NCBI GenBank assembly: GCA_030632175.1
Contig: DAOVVG010000104.1
Span: forward strand, 1 to 7,878
DNA length: 7,878 bases
From: Gammaproteobacteria bacterium
Lineage (GTDB): Bacteria > Pseudomonadota > Gammaproteobacteria > UBA9214
Reading direction: 5' to 3'
Shown here: piece after piece, positions 1 to 7,018 of the stretch
How positions within the stretch are numbered: position 1 is the stretch's first letter
Layout: every line of letters begins with the position of its first letter
The notes under the pieces: generated by a model
The model's input: the letters and a program-made list of their open reading frames with translations, nothing else
What the model was told of the DNA's origin: nothing
The model's database searches: none
Made by a program: the position numbers and the translations under genes

Positions 1-61
1 CAGGGTATCGATGCCGTACACCGCGTGTCATCACTTGCAAATGCCGTAGACATTCGCAGCG
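1..61 (+). repeat. 61-bp direct repeat, copy 1 (left window edge)
   Basis: Positions 1-61 are identical to 876-936, and the match breaks at 62 (a) versus 937 (t). The copy runs to the window edge, so its true length is unknown. It joins an internal RND-gene segment, in frame, to the middle of the lipoprotein-sorting gene. Sequence order is that expected at the joint of a tandem duplication of 62-936 (875 bp), or of a mis-joined contig end. Confidence 0.95.
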
Positions 62-573
62 AACCACAGAATGACATGTACATCTACATGCCCGGCCTGG
101 TTATTGTGCGCAAAATCACATCCAAACGCATATCAAGCTCCATCCTGGGGACAGATTTCTCCTATGAAGACTACGAACGGTTACATGGCATACTGACTGA
201 CCTCAAGGCCGAACAATTTCCCGATGATGTATTATCCGGCCGGCCAGTATATGTTGTAAACAGCTATCCAGACGACAATTCCGGTTATGAAAAAATAACG
301 ACCTTCATCGATATTGAGACCTGCGTAGCGCTGAAAACAGACCTTTATGAACGTGGACACCGGTTACGTAAAACCATGACTGTTGACCCAACGTCAATAA
401 AGAAAGAAGGCAGTATCCATGTCCCGCGCAAACTCCTCATGCGCGATGTGCGTGACAAAACAGAAACACAGATGATCATCCAGAAAATCAGTACGAACCT
501 CTCCCTGGAGGATGACCTGTTTGACCCGGAACAACTGAAGCAGAAAGATGCACCACCCATATTGACCGATTAA
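1..573 (+). CDS. Outer-membrane lipoprotein-sorting protein, LolA-like (5' partial, chimeric N-terminus)
   Basis: The frame is open from the left edge to TAA at 571-573. From about position 62 the protein resembles the C-terminal two thirds of the LolA-like 'outer membrane lipoprotein-sorting protein' family (PF17131 type): DMYIYMPGL, then GTDFSYEDYERL (from position 148), RPVYVVNSYP, a GYEKITTFID strand and a late RKLLMRDVRDKTET segment, all typical beta-strand signatures. Such periplasmic proteins are commonly encoded beside RND/MMPL exporters and are thought to carry lipids or lipoproteins for them. The usual signal peptide and first 70-80 residues are absent. Codons 1-20 are instead an in-frame copy of residues 102-121 of the downstream RND protein (QGIDAVHRVSSLANAVDIRS). 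The GTG at 25 lies inside that copy and is not a credible start. The stop overlaps the next ATG (TAATG), so the two are translationally coupled. Family call is fairly sure; the 5' structure is suspect. Confidence 0.75.
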   Translation, partial: QGIDAVHRVSSLANAVDIRSEPQNDMYIYMPGLVIVRKITSKRISSSILGTDFSYEDYERLHGILTDLKAEQFPDDVLSGRPVYVVNSYPDDNSGYEKITTFIDIETCVALKTDLYERGHRLRKTMTVDPTSIKKEGSIHVPRKLLMRDVRDKTETQMIIQKISTNLSLEDDLFDPEQLKQKDAPPILTD

Positions 574-3317
574 TGGGCATCATCAATAAAATTTCCGGAC
601 TGGTCTCACGTTATACGGGATTTACCCTGCTCCTGTGCCTGGTGTTGTCCGCACTCGCCCTGACAGCAATAGTTGACCCTCTCACAGGCAATATGCGGCT
701 CAACATCGATCCTTCCGCTAACCGCCTGTTCTCGGAAAACAAATCAGCAAAACAATTCTACGACAAGACCCGACAGCTGTTTGGCAGCGACGAAACACTC
801 ATCATTACATTTGCCTCTGATGACGTTTTTACCACTGACACGATGGAACCCATCAGGCGAATAACCGATCGCATCCAGGGTATCGATGCCGTACACCGCG
901 TGTCATCACTTGCAAATGCCGTAGACATTCGCAGCGTTGATGGCGGGCTTGATATTTCACCCTTTAGCGCAGGACTGGAAGACGGGACCGCAAGCCTCAA
1001 AGACATAAAGGCCCGCATTCTTGACAACCCGCTCTATGCCGGCAACCTCGTCTCCATGGCTGCGGACGCAACGGCACTGGTTGTTTATTTCAATGACATC
1101 TCGGACCGGGACTATATCCGCGGGGGAATACACGAAGAAATAACCCGCATAGTGGAAGAAGAACAGGGCAACAATGAAGTCTTTATGACGGGTTCACCCT
1201 ACTTCAAGTTCGCCATGGTTGACTTGCTGGTAGATGATCTGATCTGGACGCCACCATTGATCACTATCATTATCGCTATCGTACTGGCCATTTCCTTTCG
1301 TACCCTGCTGGGCGTCATTGCCCCGCTGCTGACTGTCGGCATCGGCGTCCTTCTGACTCTCGGCACCATCTCGGCACTTGGCTATTCGCTCAGCATGATC
1401 TCGGTACTGGTGCCGCCACTGTTAATGATTCTGGGACTCTCTTATGCCGTCCATGTAACGTCTGAATATCACCAGCTGCGACACAAACCCGACGCTGCTG
1501 ATACCGTCATCCACCGGACACTGAAGAACATGACATTGCCGGTCACATTGACGGGACTGACAACGATCGCCGGCTTCATCGCACTGATGACCAACCCGAT
1601 CGGCGCGGTAAGGGAATTTGGTGTCTTCTCAGCGATTGGCGTGGTTTATATTACGGCGCTGTCGATCACATTCACTCCCGCCCTGTTGAAGGCACTCGAC
1701 CGTAACCCCGATGCACACGCAACATCTGATAACTCAATATCAGGCAGGGGATTTGACCACTTTGTTGACCGGGTCGCACTGTTTGACCTGAAACACCAGC
1801 GCAAGATCTTCGTGGCCTTCGGCATTATTTTTCTGCTTTCTCTGGTCGGCATGATGAAAATCCATGTCAGCACCGAATCAATCACCAATTTCGCCAGCGA
1901 TTCCGATGTCCGCAAGGGTTTTAATATTGTTAACGACAAACTCGGTGGCGCCAACCATTTCTACATTGTTATCGATGGTATCCATACAGACACATTCAAG
2001 GACCCGCGCAATCTTGCAATACTGAAAGAACTGCAGGACTGGCTGGAACAGCAACCCGAGGTAGGTGACACCATTTCAGTTGCTGACTACCTTATGTTGA
2101 TAAACAAGGCATTTAACAATAACGACCCTGCCTTCTACAAAATACCGGACAACAAGCGCCTCATCACACAATTGTTGTTCCTCAGTTCCAGCGAGGAACT
2201 GGACAGCATTGTAGATACACGATTCAGAACAGCCAACCTGGTGGTCCGCTCCAGGGTGATTAATTCGGACCGCATGTCCGAGCTGATGGAACGCATCCAG
2301 CCGAAGCTTGACCAGTTTCCCAAACATCTTACCCCGACGATAACCGGCAACCCGGTACTCATCAGTGAAACACTCACAGATATTATTGTCGGCCAGGCCA
2401 GGAGCGTTGGCCTCGCACTTGTGTTTGTCTACGCCATACTGGCAGTGATGTTCATGTCGCCACGAATCGGGGTCATTGCCCTGCTGCCGAACATTATTCC
2501 TGTCGCTGTCTACTCCGGCTCCCTGGGTTTCTTTGGCATCAGTCTGAATCCGAGCACCAGCCTGATACCTCCCATGGTGCTTGGTATTGCAATTGACGAC
2601 ACCATCCATTATTTCTCGCGTTTCAACCAGGAGGTCCATCGTCATGCAGACGACAGGAAGGCGACACTAGTGGCAATGAAAGCCGTCGGCAGACCAGTGA
2701 CACTCACATCCATCGGTCTCTGCCTGGGCTTCCTGGTTTTGATGACCAGTGAACTGCGCATGCAGGTCCATGTCGGACTAATGGCATCCTACGCACTTGC
2801 CATCGCATGGTTCAGTGACTTTCTCCTCACGCCCGCCCTCTGCGCCAGCGTCCGCTTCACCACCCTCTGGGATGCCTTGACACTCGACCTTGGCGAGAAC
2901 CCGCAGGAATCGATTCCGCTACTCAAGGGACTGAGGACGTCACAGGCGAGGATTGTTGCGCTGATGGCAAAGGTCGTCAGGGTGCCAAAAGGAAAACGCA
3001 TTATCACTGCCGGAGAAAACGCCTCGGAAATGTATGTTGTGATAGAAGGGAAACTGCTTACGTCTATTGAAGGAGATGACGGACGCATCAATCTGGCGAC
3101 ACATGAACGTGGTGACGTCGTCGGCGAAGCAGGCCTGTTCTACGAGAAGCGTACTGCGGATGTCGATGTGGCCGAAGACAGTCGCCTGCTATGCCTGACC
3201 CAGAATAATCTGGATCGACTTAGCAGACGTTACCCCTACATTGCGACTAAAGTATTCAAGAACCTGAACAAGGTTCTGGCTACCAGGCTATATAACACGA
3301 CCCATAAACTTACATAA
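573..3317 (+). CDS. RND/MMPL-family exporter (HAE-3 type) with C-terminal cyclic-nucleotide-binding domain
   Basis: 914-aa inner-membrane, proton-driven exporter of the RND superfamily, closest in style to the HAE-3/MMPL group linked to lipid or hydrophobic-compound export. Approximate order: TM1 (15-35), first periplasmic domain (36-220), TM bundle (222-375) with LGLSYAVHVTSEY, TM7 (411-430), second periplasmic domain (431-605), second TM bundle (610-760). GIAIDDTIH at 671-679 in that bundle is the likely proton-relay site (D675, D676). Residues about 790-900 then form a cNMP-binding fold: PKGKRIITAGENASEMYVVIEGKL, and a phosphate-binding cassette G847-D-x-x-G-E852 ... R860-T-A. HAE-3 proteins usually end after the last TM segment, so this tail is an added cytoplasmic regulatory domain. 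The ATG overlaps the upstream stop (TAATG) with no clear Shine-Dalgarno, pointing to translational coupling. Substrate unknown. Family confidence is high; regulation by cAMP or cGMP is inferred. Confidence 0.93.
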   Translation: MGIINKISGLVSRYTGFTLLLCLVLSALALTAIVDPLTGNMRLNIDPSANRLFSENKSAKQFYDKTRQLFGSDETLIITFASDDVFTTDTMEPIRRITDRIQGIDAVHRVSSLANAVDIRSVDGGLDISPFSAGLEDGTASLKDIKARILDNPLYAGNLVSMAADATALVVYFNDISDRDYIRGGIHEEITRIVEEEQGNNEVFMTGSPYFKFAMVDLLVDDLIWTPPLITIIIAIVLAISFRTLLGVIAPLLTVGIGVLLTLGTISALGYSLSMISVLVPPLLMILGLSYAVHVTSEYHQLRHKPDAADTVIHRTLKNMTLPVTLTGLTTIAGFIALMTNPIGAVREFGVFSAIGVVYITALSITFTPALLKALDRNPDAHATSDNSISGRGFDHFVDRVALFDLKHQRKIFVAFGIIFLLSLVGMMKIHVSTESITNFASDSDVRKGFNIVNDKLGGANHFYIVIDGIHTDTFKDPRNLAILKELQDWLEQQPEVGDTISVADYLMLINKAFNNNDPAFYKIPDNKRLITQLLFLSSSEELDSIVDTRFRTANLVVRSRVINSDRMSELMERIQPKLDQFPKHLTPTITGNPVLISETLTDIIVGQARSVGLALVFVYAILAVMFMSPRIGVIALLPNIIPVAVYSGSLGFFGISLNPSTSLIPPMVLGIAIDDTIHYFSRFNQEVHRHADDRKATLVAMKAVGRPVTLTSIGLCLGFLVLMTSELRMQVHVGLMASYALAIAWFSDFLLTPALCASVRFTTLWDALTLDLGENPQESIPLLKGLRTSQARIVALMAKVVRVPKGKRIITAGENASEMYVVIEGKLLTSIEGDDGRINLATHERGDVVGEAGLFYEKRTADVDVAEDSRLLCLTQNNLDRLSRRYPYIATKVFKNLNKVLATRLYNTTHKLT
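876..936 (+). repeat. 61-bp direct repeat, copy 2 (inside RND gene)
   Basis: Identical to 1-61. Here it encodes RND residues 102-121 within the first periplasmic domain, and the reading continues naturally into VDGGLDISPF, so this copy is the native context. Copy 1 is the displaced one. Confidence 0.95.
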
Positions 3318-3389
3318 AAAAGCTTACGACCTTTCAAGCTCAGAAACTGTACAATCGATAACAATAATAACCAGAAAGGAATAGTCGGG
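3318..3389 (+). promoter_or_regulatory. 72-bp intergenic leader with RBS and possible weak promoter
   Basis: This is the only real gap in the plus-strand train. AGAAAGGA at 3373-3380 is a good Shine-Dalgarno nine bases before the ATG at 3390 and supports that start over the ATG at 3402. TACAAT at 3350-3355 matches five of six bases of a sigma-70 -10 box, but no convincing -35 lies 16-18 bp upstream, so an internal promoter is only possible. A 5-bp inverted repeat (AGCTT 3321-3325, AAGCT 3336-3340) has no downstream T-tract on the plus strand and is not called a terminator, so read-through from the RND gene is plausible. Confidence 0.35.
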
Positions 3390-6140
3390 ATGGCAGAACC
3401 CATGAAAGCACTGCCGCTCCAGGCCCCCCGCCCGCAAATAATGACCGGCATAACAGATCTACTTGAAAGAAAGCTGCTTATCCAGCCGGGAGAGGGCGGG
3501 AATGTGCTCTATTTCCTGTTGTTCTTCATGCTGGTGAGCACCGGCATGGCCATCGGCCGTGGTACCGCAGACGCCCTGTTCCTGAAACGGCTGGGAATTG
3601 AATACCTGCCATTTATGTACGTCATCCAGGGGCTGTTGCTGGCAGCCGTCAGCACGGTGTATGCCGCCTTTGCCGACCGTATCCCTGCAGAAAGATTCTT
3701 CCGTGCACTGTTTGCCGTCCTTATTATGCTGGTCCTCGCAAGCTGGTATGCCATGTCGGCAAGCAACAGCCCCCTTGTTTACCCCGCCTACTACCTTGTC
3801 TATGAAGTCGCGTCAGAGATACTACTGGTACATGCTGCGCTTTATATGAACGAGAACATGACCACAACACAGACAAAACGTCTGGCGCCGCTGGTCTATG
3901 CCGGCGCTCAATTTGGTGCCATCATCGGCGGACTGTTACTGGTTGTTGCTGCCCCGATATTCGGGGTTCGAAATCTGTTACTGCTCTGGTGTACCTTGCT
4001 GATAGCAGGCGCCATTGTGATTAACGTCAGGCATAAAATACACGGTACCTCGACGCATTTTCGCACACCAAAGAAATCCCGGAACCTGATGAAAGACTGT
4101 GTCGAACAGGTACACCAGGGAATAAAATTCACTTACCGGTCCAGCCTCCTGCGTGCCTCATCACTGGCGCTGTTTTTTATGGTGCTGTCCTTCTACATTC
4201 TCTGTTACAGCGTGAACCGTATTTACACCCAGACATTCCTCACAGAGGAAAGTCTGACACAATTTTTTGGCTCACTGACAGCCGCAACCAGTGCCATCGC
4301 GCTGTTCATGCAATTATTTGTTACCAACCGGGCAATCAAACGCTTTGGTGTACGCACCATTAACCTGCTATTTCCGGCTACTACCCTGGTCTGCCTCAGT
4401 GCCCTGACATTCAGCTTTACCCTGCCCGCCGCCCTGCTTGGCAGCTTCAACAAGGACGCGCTAATGCCAGCCTTCCGTAATCCGGTCAGGAGCATGTTCT
4501 TTAATGCGCTCCCCGCCTACATGCAGGGGCGGGCCCGTGCCATGTCGATTGCACTGGTGCTGCCACTGGCGTTAATGGTATGCGGGCTCATACTGATATT
4601 GATGCAGAACATGGACACTCCGGTATATTTTCTCGTGCCTGGTGTTCTCGCTGCAGGCCTGTACCTGTTCTACAGCCGACAAATGAACAAGACCTATGTC
4701 GGGACGCTGCTTGCCACATTGAAAGAACGTCTGTTCCTGCCGAGCAAACATATGTATTCAGACTTGCAGGGTTGCGGTGATAAAACACTGGAAGAAATCA
4801 TGCGCGGGATCAATAACGCTGACGAGGAAGTTTCTGTAGCATTTGCGAAAATTCTAGTCGGATCTTTTCCAGAGAAGGCTGCAGGAATTATCCTGGAACG
4901 CGCGGGCAATATGGAAACGGCAACAGCAGACCGCGTCCTGAATTTACTGGCCCCGCTTGATCTCTCCGCTCATACAGACAAATTGCGCCAGTTTGCCAGC
5001 AACGGTGACTCACACCTGCAAACAACTGTCATGCGGCTGTTGCTTGATAAAAACCATAAAACAACCATTACAGAGGTCATCACACAACTGGACAGCGGCA
5101 ATCCCCGCATGCAGTCTACAGCCATCCATGCTGCCCTGCGTTATCCAGACACACATAACTACCGCCACAAGGCGATTGCGGCCTGGCAATCATTGTTACA
5201 GTCAAACGCGGCTTCACGTTGTGCAGCCATGGATAACATTCAGGACATAGCCCTGCTTGCCAGTCAGGAACAGCAGTCATTATTACCTGACTATCTCAAC
5301 GCCTTCATTTCCTTGCTTGCTGACTCTTCTGATCACGCAAGGCTGCACGCTTTACAGGGGCTGCAACACTGGCACGAGGATATTTCCCCGCAACTGGCTA
5401 ATGCCATCATTCACACGCTTGCTATCGAAAATCCACTACTTCGCCAGGCCGCTGTCGGCTGTCTGCACCTGATTAATGAAGACCAGCGCAACCGCCTCAT
5501 TCTGAATGCAATCGGGGATGGACATATCCGTGTACGTGAAGCAGGCATTGATATGCTGCAGACCGTTTCAAAGCACTATAATAAATGCGCACTGGAGTGG
5601 ATCTCGGGCAATCAGGCCAGTCTGCGCGCCCAGAAAACCCTGATGACGTCACTTATGGACGCGCACTTGCCAAGGTCAATATATGAGGAAATCGCACACA
5701 GCAAGTCCGGGGGAATCCTGTTACTGCAGGATGCACTCGCTATCCTTGAACAGGATAACGGGACACACGTGAACTCTGCCCGATCCCTGCTCCAGTACAT
5801 GCTGAAGGAACAACTCGACCAGACTATGGAACTGGTGTTGCTGGCGCTTGAATCGCTGTATAACAAAGAAACGATCAGGATAATCCATGCCGGTTTCTCA
5901 TGCGGCGATTCACGCCATATTGCCAATGCCTGCGAAGTGCTCGGGAACCTTGTCAAGGACTCCAGGATCGGCAACCTGAGTGACGCCCTGCAGGTCTCCG
6001 CTGGTGAAGACCCTGGACACAGGAGCCGACTCTTTGTGAGTGTTGACGAAGTACTGCAATGGTGCGCCGACCACGGCAACAGCTGGTTAAGCCAGTGCGG
6101 CAAGCAGGCAATGCAACCCGCTGGAGAAATACATGCCTGA
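3390..6140 (+). CDS. NTT/MFS-like membrane protein with C-terminal HEAT-like repeats
   Basis: 916 aa. A cytoplasmic N-terminus (1-32) leads into 11-12 hydrophobic segments (about 33-430), with GRGTADALFLKRLGIEYLP after TM1, a basic central loop around 208-240 (RHKIHGTSTHFRTPKKSRN), and NPVRSMFFNALP followed by GRARAM late in the bundle. This layout resembles the nucleotide-transporter (NTT, ATP/ADP translocase-like) branch of MFS-type carriers found in some free-living bacteria, where HEAT and cNMP domains may follow the carrier. Residues about 450-900 are soluble and helix-rich with HEAT-like units, for example NPRMQSTAIHAALRYP, SSDHARLHALQGLQHW, NPLLRQAAVGCLHLI and GHIRVREAGIDML. No signal peptide is needed. 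The stop overlaps the next gene's start by 8 bp, so a cNMP protein is made with it. Substrate unknown: ATP/ADP exchange should not be assumed, and a scaffold or sensor role for the HEAT part is inference. Confidence 0.8.
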   Translation: MAEPMKALPLQAPRPQIMTGITDLLERKLLIQPGEGGNVLYFLLFFMLVSTGMAIGRGTADALFLKRLGIEYLPFMYVIQGLLLAAVSTVYAAFADRIPAERFFRALFAVLIMLVLASWYAMSASNSPLVYPAYYLVYEVASEILLVHAALYMNENMTTTQTKRLAPLVYAGAQFGAIIGGLLLVVAAPIFGVRNLLLLWCTLLIAGAIVINVRHKIHGTSTHFRTPKKSRNLMKDCVEQVHQGIKFTYRSSLLRASSLALFFMVLSFYILCYSVNRIYTQTFLTEESLTQFFGSLTAATSAIALFMQLFVTNRAIKRFGVRTINLLFPATTLVCLSALTFSFTLPAALLGSFNKDALMPAFRNPVRSMFFNALPAYMQGRARAMSIALVLPLALMVCGLILILMQNMDTPVYFLVPGVLAAGLYLFYSRQMNKTYVGTLLATLKERLFLPSKHMYSDLQGCGDKTLEEIMRGINNADEEVSVAFAKILVGSFPEKAAGIILERAGNMETATADRVLNLLAPLDLSAHTDKLRQFASNGDSHLQTTVMRLLLDKNHKTTITEVITQLDSGNPRMQSTAIHAALRYPDTHNYRHKAIAAWQSLLQSNAASRCAAMDNIQDIALLASQEQQSLLPDYLNAFISLLADSSDHARLHALQGLQHWHEDISPQLANAIIHTLAIENPLLRQAAVGCLHLINEDQRNRLILNAIGDGHIRVREAGIDMLQTVSKHYNKCALEWISGNQASLRAQKTLMTSLMDAHLPRSIYEEIAHSKSGGILLLQDALAILEQDNGTHVNSARSLLQYMLKEQLDQTMELVLLALESLYNKETIRIIHAGFSCGDSRHIANACEVLGNLVKDSRIGNLSDALQVSAGEDPGHRSRLFVSVDEVLQWCADHGNSWLSQCGKQAMQPAGEIHA
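6122..6127 (+). promoter_or_regulatory. Ribosome binding site for the cNMP-binding protein
   Basis: TGGAGA lies five bases before the ATG at 6133, inside the last codons of the HEAT protein. It supports that start and shows the 8-bp overlap is a translated gene junction rather than a chance ORF. Confidence 0.6.
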
Positions 6141-6585
6141 TATATTTGACCGCCTGATGCTGCTCAAGCAATCGTCTGTCTTCTCCATGGTAGGCACGGA
6201 TGATCTGCGAGTGGTTGCGCAGTCACTGGAGAAGCAGGATTACTTTGCCGGTGATTGCGTATTCGAAATCAAAGATCAGGGTGACCACCTGTATTTACTC
6301 GTCTCGGGAAAGATCGGCATAACCATTGACAGCGATCCTGGCAGTAATAACTACATAGCCTTGCTTGGACCGGGTGACACATTCGGTGAGATGAATCTGC
6401 TGGATGATCTGCCCCGGTCTGCAACCGCCCATGTCATTGAAGATGCCACGGTGTTAACCCTTGAAAAAACACGTCTGCGTGGATTAATACAAAGCTACCC
6501 CGATATCAGCATTGGCATGTTGCGCAGCCTGTCTTTACGGATTCGCGAGGTGAACGACAGATTCCTCTCTGTAAAAGACAAATGA
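6133..6585 (+). CDS. Stand-alone cyclic-nucleotide-binding (CAP_ED) protein
   Basis: 150 aa, essentially one cNMP-binding domain: a short N-terminal helix region (4-32, LKQSSVFSMVGTDDLRVVAQ), the beta-roll (37-115) with GDHLYLLVSGKIGITI, a phosphate-binding cassette FGE (84-86) ... P94-R95-S-A-T-A, and a C-terminal helix (117-145). The cassette Glu (E86) and Arg (R95) are present with the usual spacing, so cAMP or cGMP binding is likely. There is no winged-helix DNA-binding domain as in Crp/Fnr and no room for one, so it is not a transcription factor by itself. Cytoplasmic. The start overlaps the HEAT/NTT gene by 8 bp (ATGCCTGA) with a good RBS. In related proteins the cNMP domain may be fused to the carrier-HEAT protein, so this looks like a separate regulatory subunit of it. 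Partnership is inferred from the overlap. Confidence 0.88.
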   Translation: MPDIFDRLMLLKQSSVFSMVGTDDLRVVAQSLEKQDYFAGDCVFEIKDQGDHLYLLVSGKIGITIDSDPGSNNYIALLGPGDTFGEMNLLDDLPRSATAHVIEDATVLTLEKTRLRGLIQSYPDISIGMLRSLSLRIREVNDRFLSVKDK

Positions 6586-7007
6586 GACAAAATCGAACAC
6601 CCCCGGCAGATGCCCAGGACGGATGGTACGCTGCACGCATTACCCTGACGGACGGTAAAGTACACAGCGCACGCCACTACGTCATCATTTCAAAACTTGC
6701 CGGTGCCAGCGGGCAAACACCCGGTCACAAACAGGAACTGCCCGCACCCCCCTGAAAAGTTAAGCTGGAAAGCCGTCCCGGGCGCAGCCTTCTACCAGGT
6801 ATTTATCCGCGACCTATGGAATGAAACAGCCTGGTTTATATGTCATCACTGCTTCCTGAAGCCGAGCTCACCTTACCAGAGAACCTGATCGAACAAGGTG
6901 GCCGCTATACCTGGACAATTCATGCGCGGGATACAAACGAGGACTTCAGGCTGGGAGATTTTAACCATGGCTCAATGAGCAAACCGGTTTCATTTTCGGT
7001 CCAATAA
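6582..7007 (+). pseudogene. Broken gene for an Ig/FN3-like beta-sandwich protein (two compensating frameshifts)
   Basis: Three consecutive open segments in alternating frames read as one protein. Segment A: ATG 6582 to TGA 6753-6755, 57 aa, containing DGWYAARITLTDGKVHSARH. Segment B: the +1 frame across 6747-6837, EKLSWKAVPGAAFYQVFIRD. Segment C: back in the first frame, from about 6837 to TAA 7005-7007, containing LPEAELTLPENL and GGRYTWTIHARD. Removing one C from the C6 run (6747-6752) and adding one T to the T3 run (6835-6837) gives a continuous product of about 141 aa: the end of one Ig-like strand set plus a whole FN3-like domain (LSW..VPGA..YQV.I.D ... YTWTIHARD). No signal peptide or membrane segment is seen, so the N-terminus may also be lost. 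The ATG overlaps the upstream stop (ATGA) but has no strong RBS. Function unknown. True decay or homopolymer sequencing error are both possible. Confidence 0.62.
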
Positions 7008-7018
7008 TGATTAACGGA

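Noticed and set aside
25..60. GTG at 25 as the true start of the lipoprotein-sorting gene
   Set aside because: It lies inside the repeated RND segment, has no RBS and would give a periplasmic protein without a signal peptide.
2076..2645. 189-codon open frame on the minus strand inside the RND gene
   Set aside because: It lies wholly within a well-supported RND coding region, lacks recognisable domains and is His/Asn/Cys-rich as expected of an antisense shadow.
3320..3345. Inverted repeat AGCTT/AAGCT next to an A-run after the RND gene as a terminator
   Set aside because: The stem is only 5 bp with a 10-base loop, and the run gives T residues only on the minus strand, where no gene ends. Not a convincing terminator.
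3390..4680. A proven ATP/ADP translocase
   Set aside because: The membrane part looks NTT/MFS-like, but I cannot identify substrate-defining residues by eye, so only the fold-level resemblance is claimed.
5612..6103. 163-codon minus-strand open frame inside the HEAT region
   Set aside because: Ser/Arg/Leu-rich antisense translation of the HEAT-repeat coding sequence with no family signature.
6133..6585. Crp/Fnr-type transcription regulator
   Set aside because: The protein stops after the C-helix of the cNMP domain; no winged-helix region is present and the following sequence encodes an unrelated beta-rich product.
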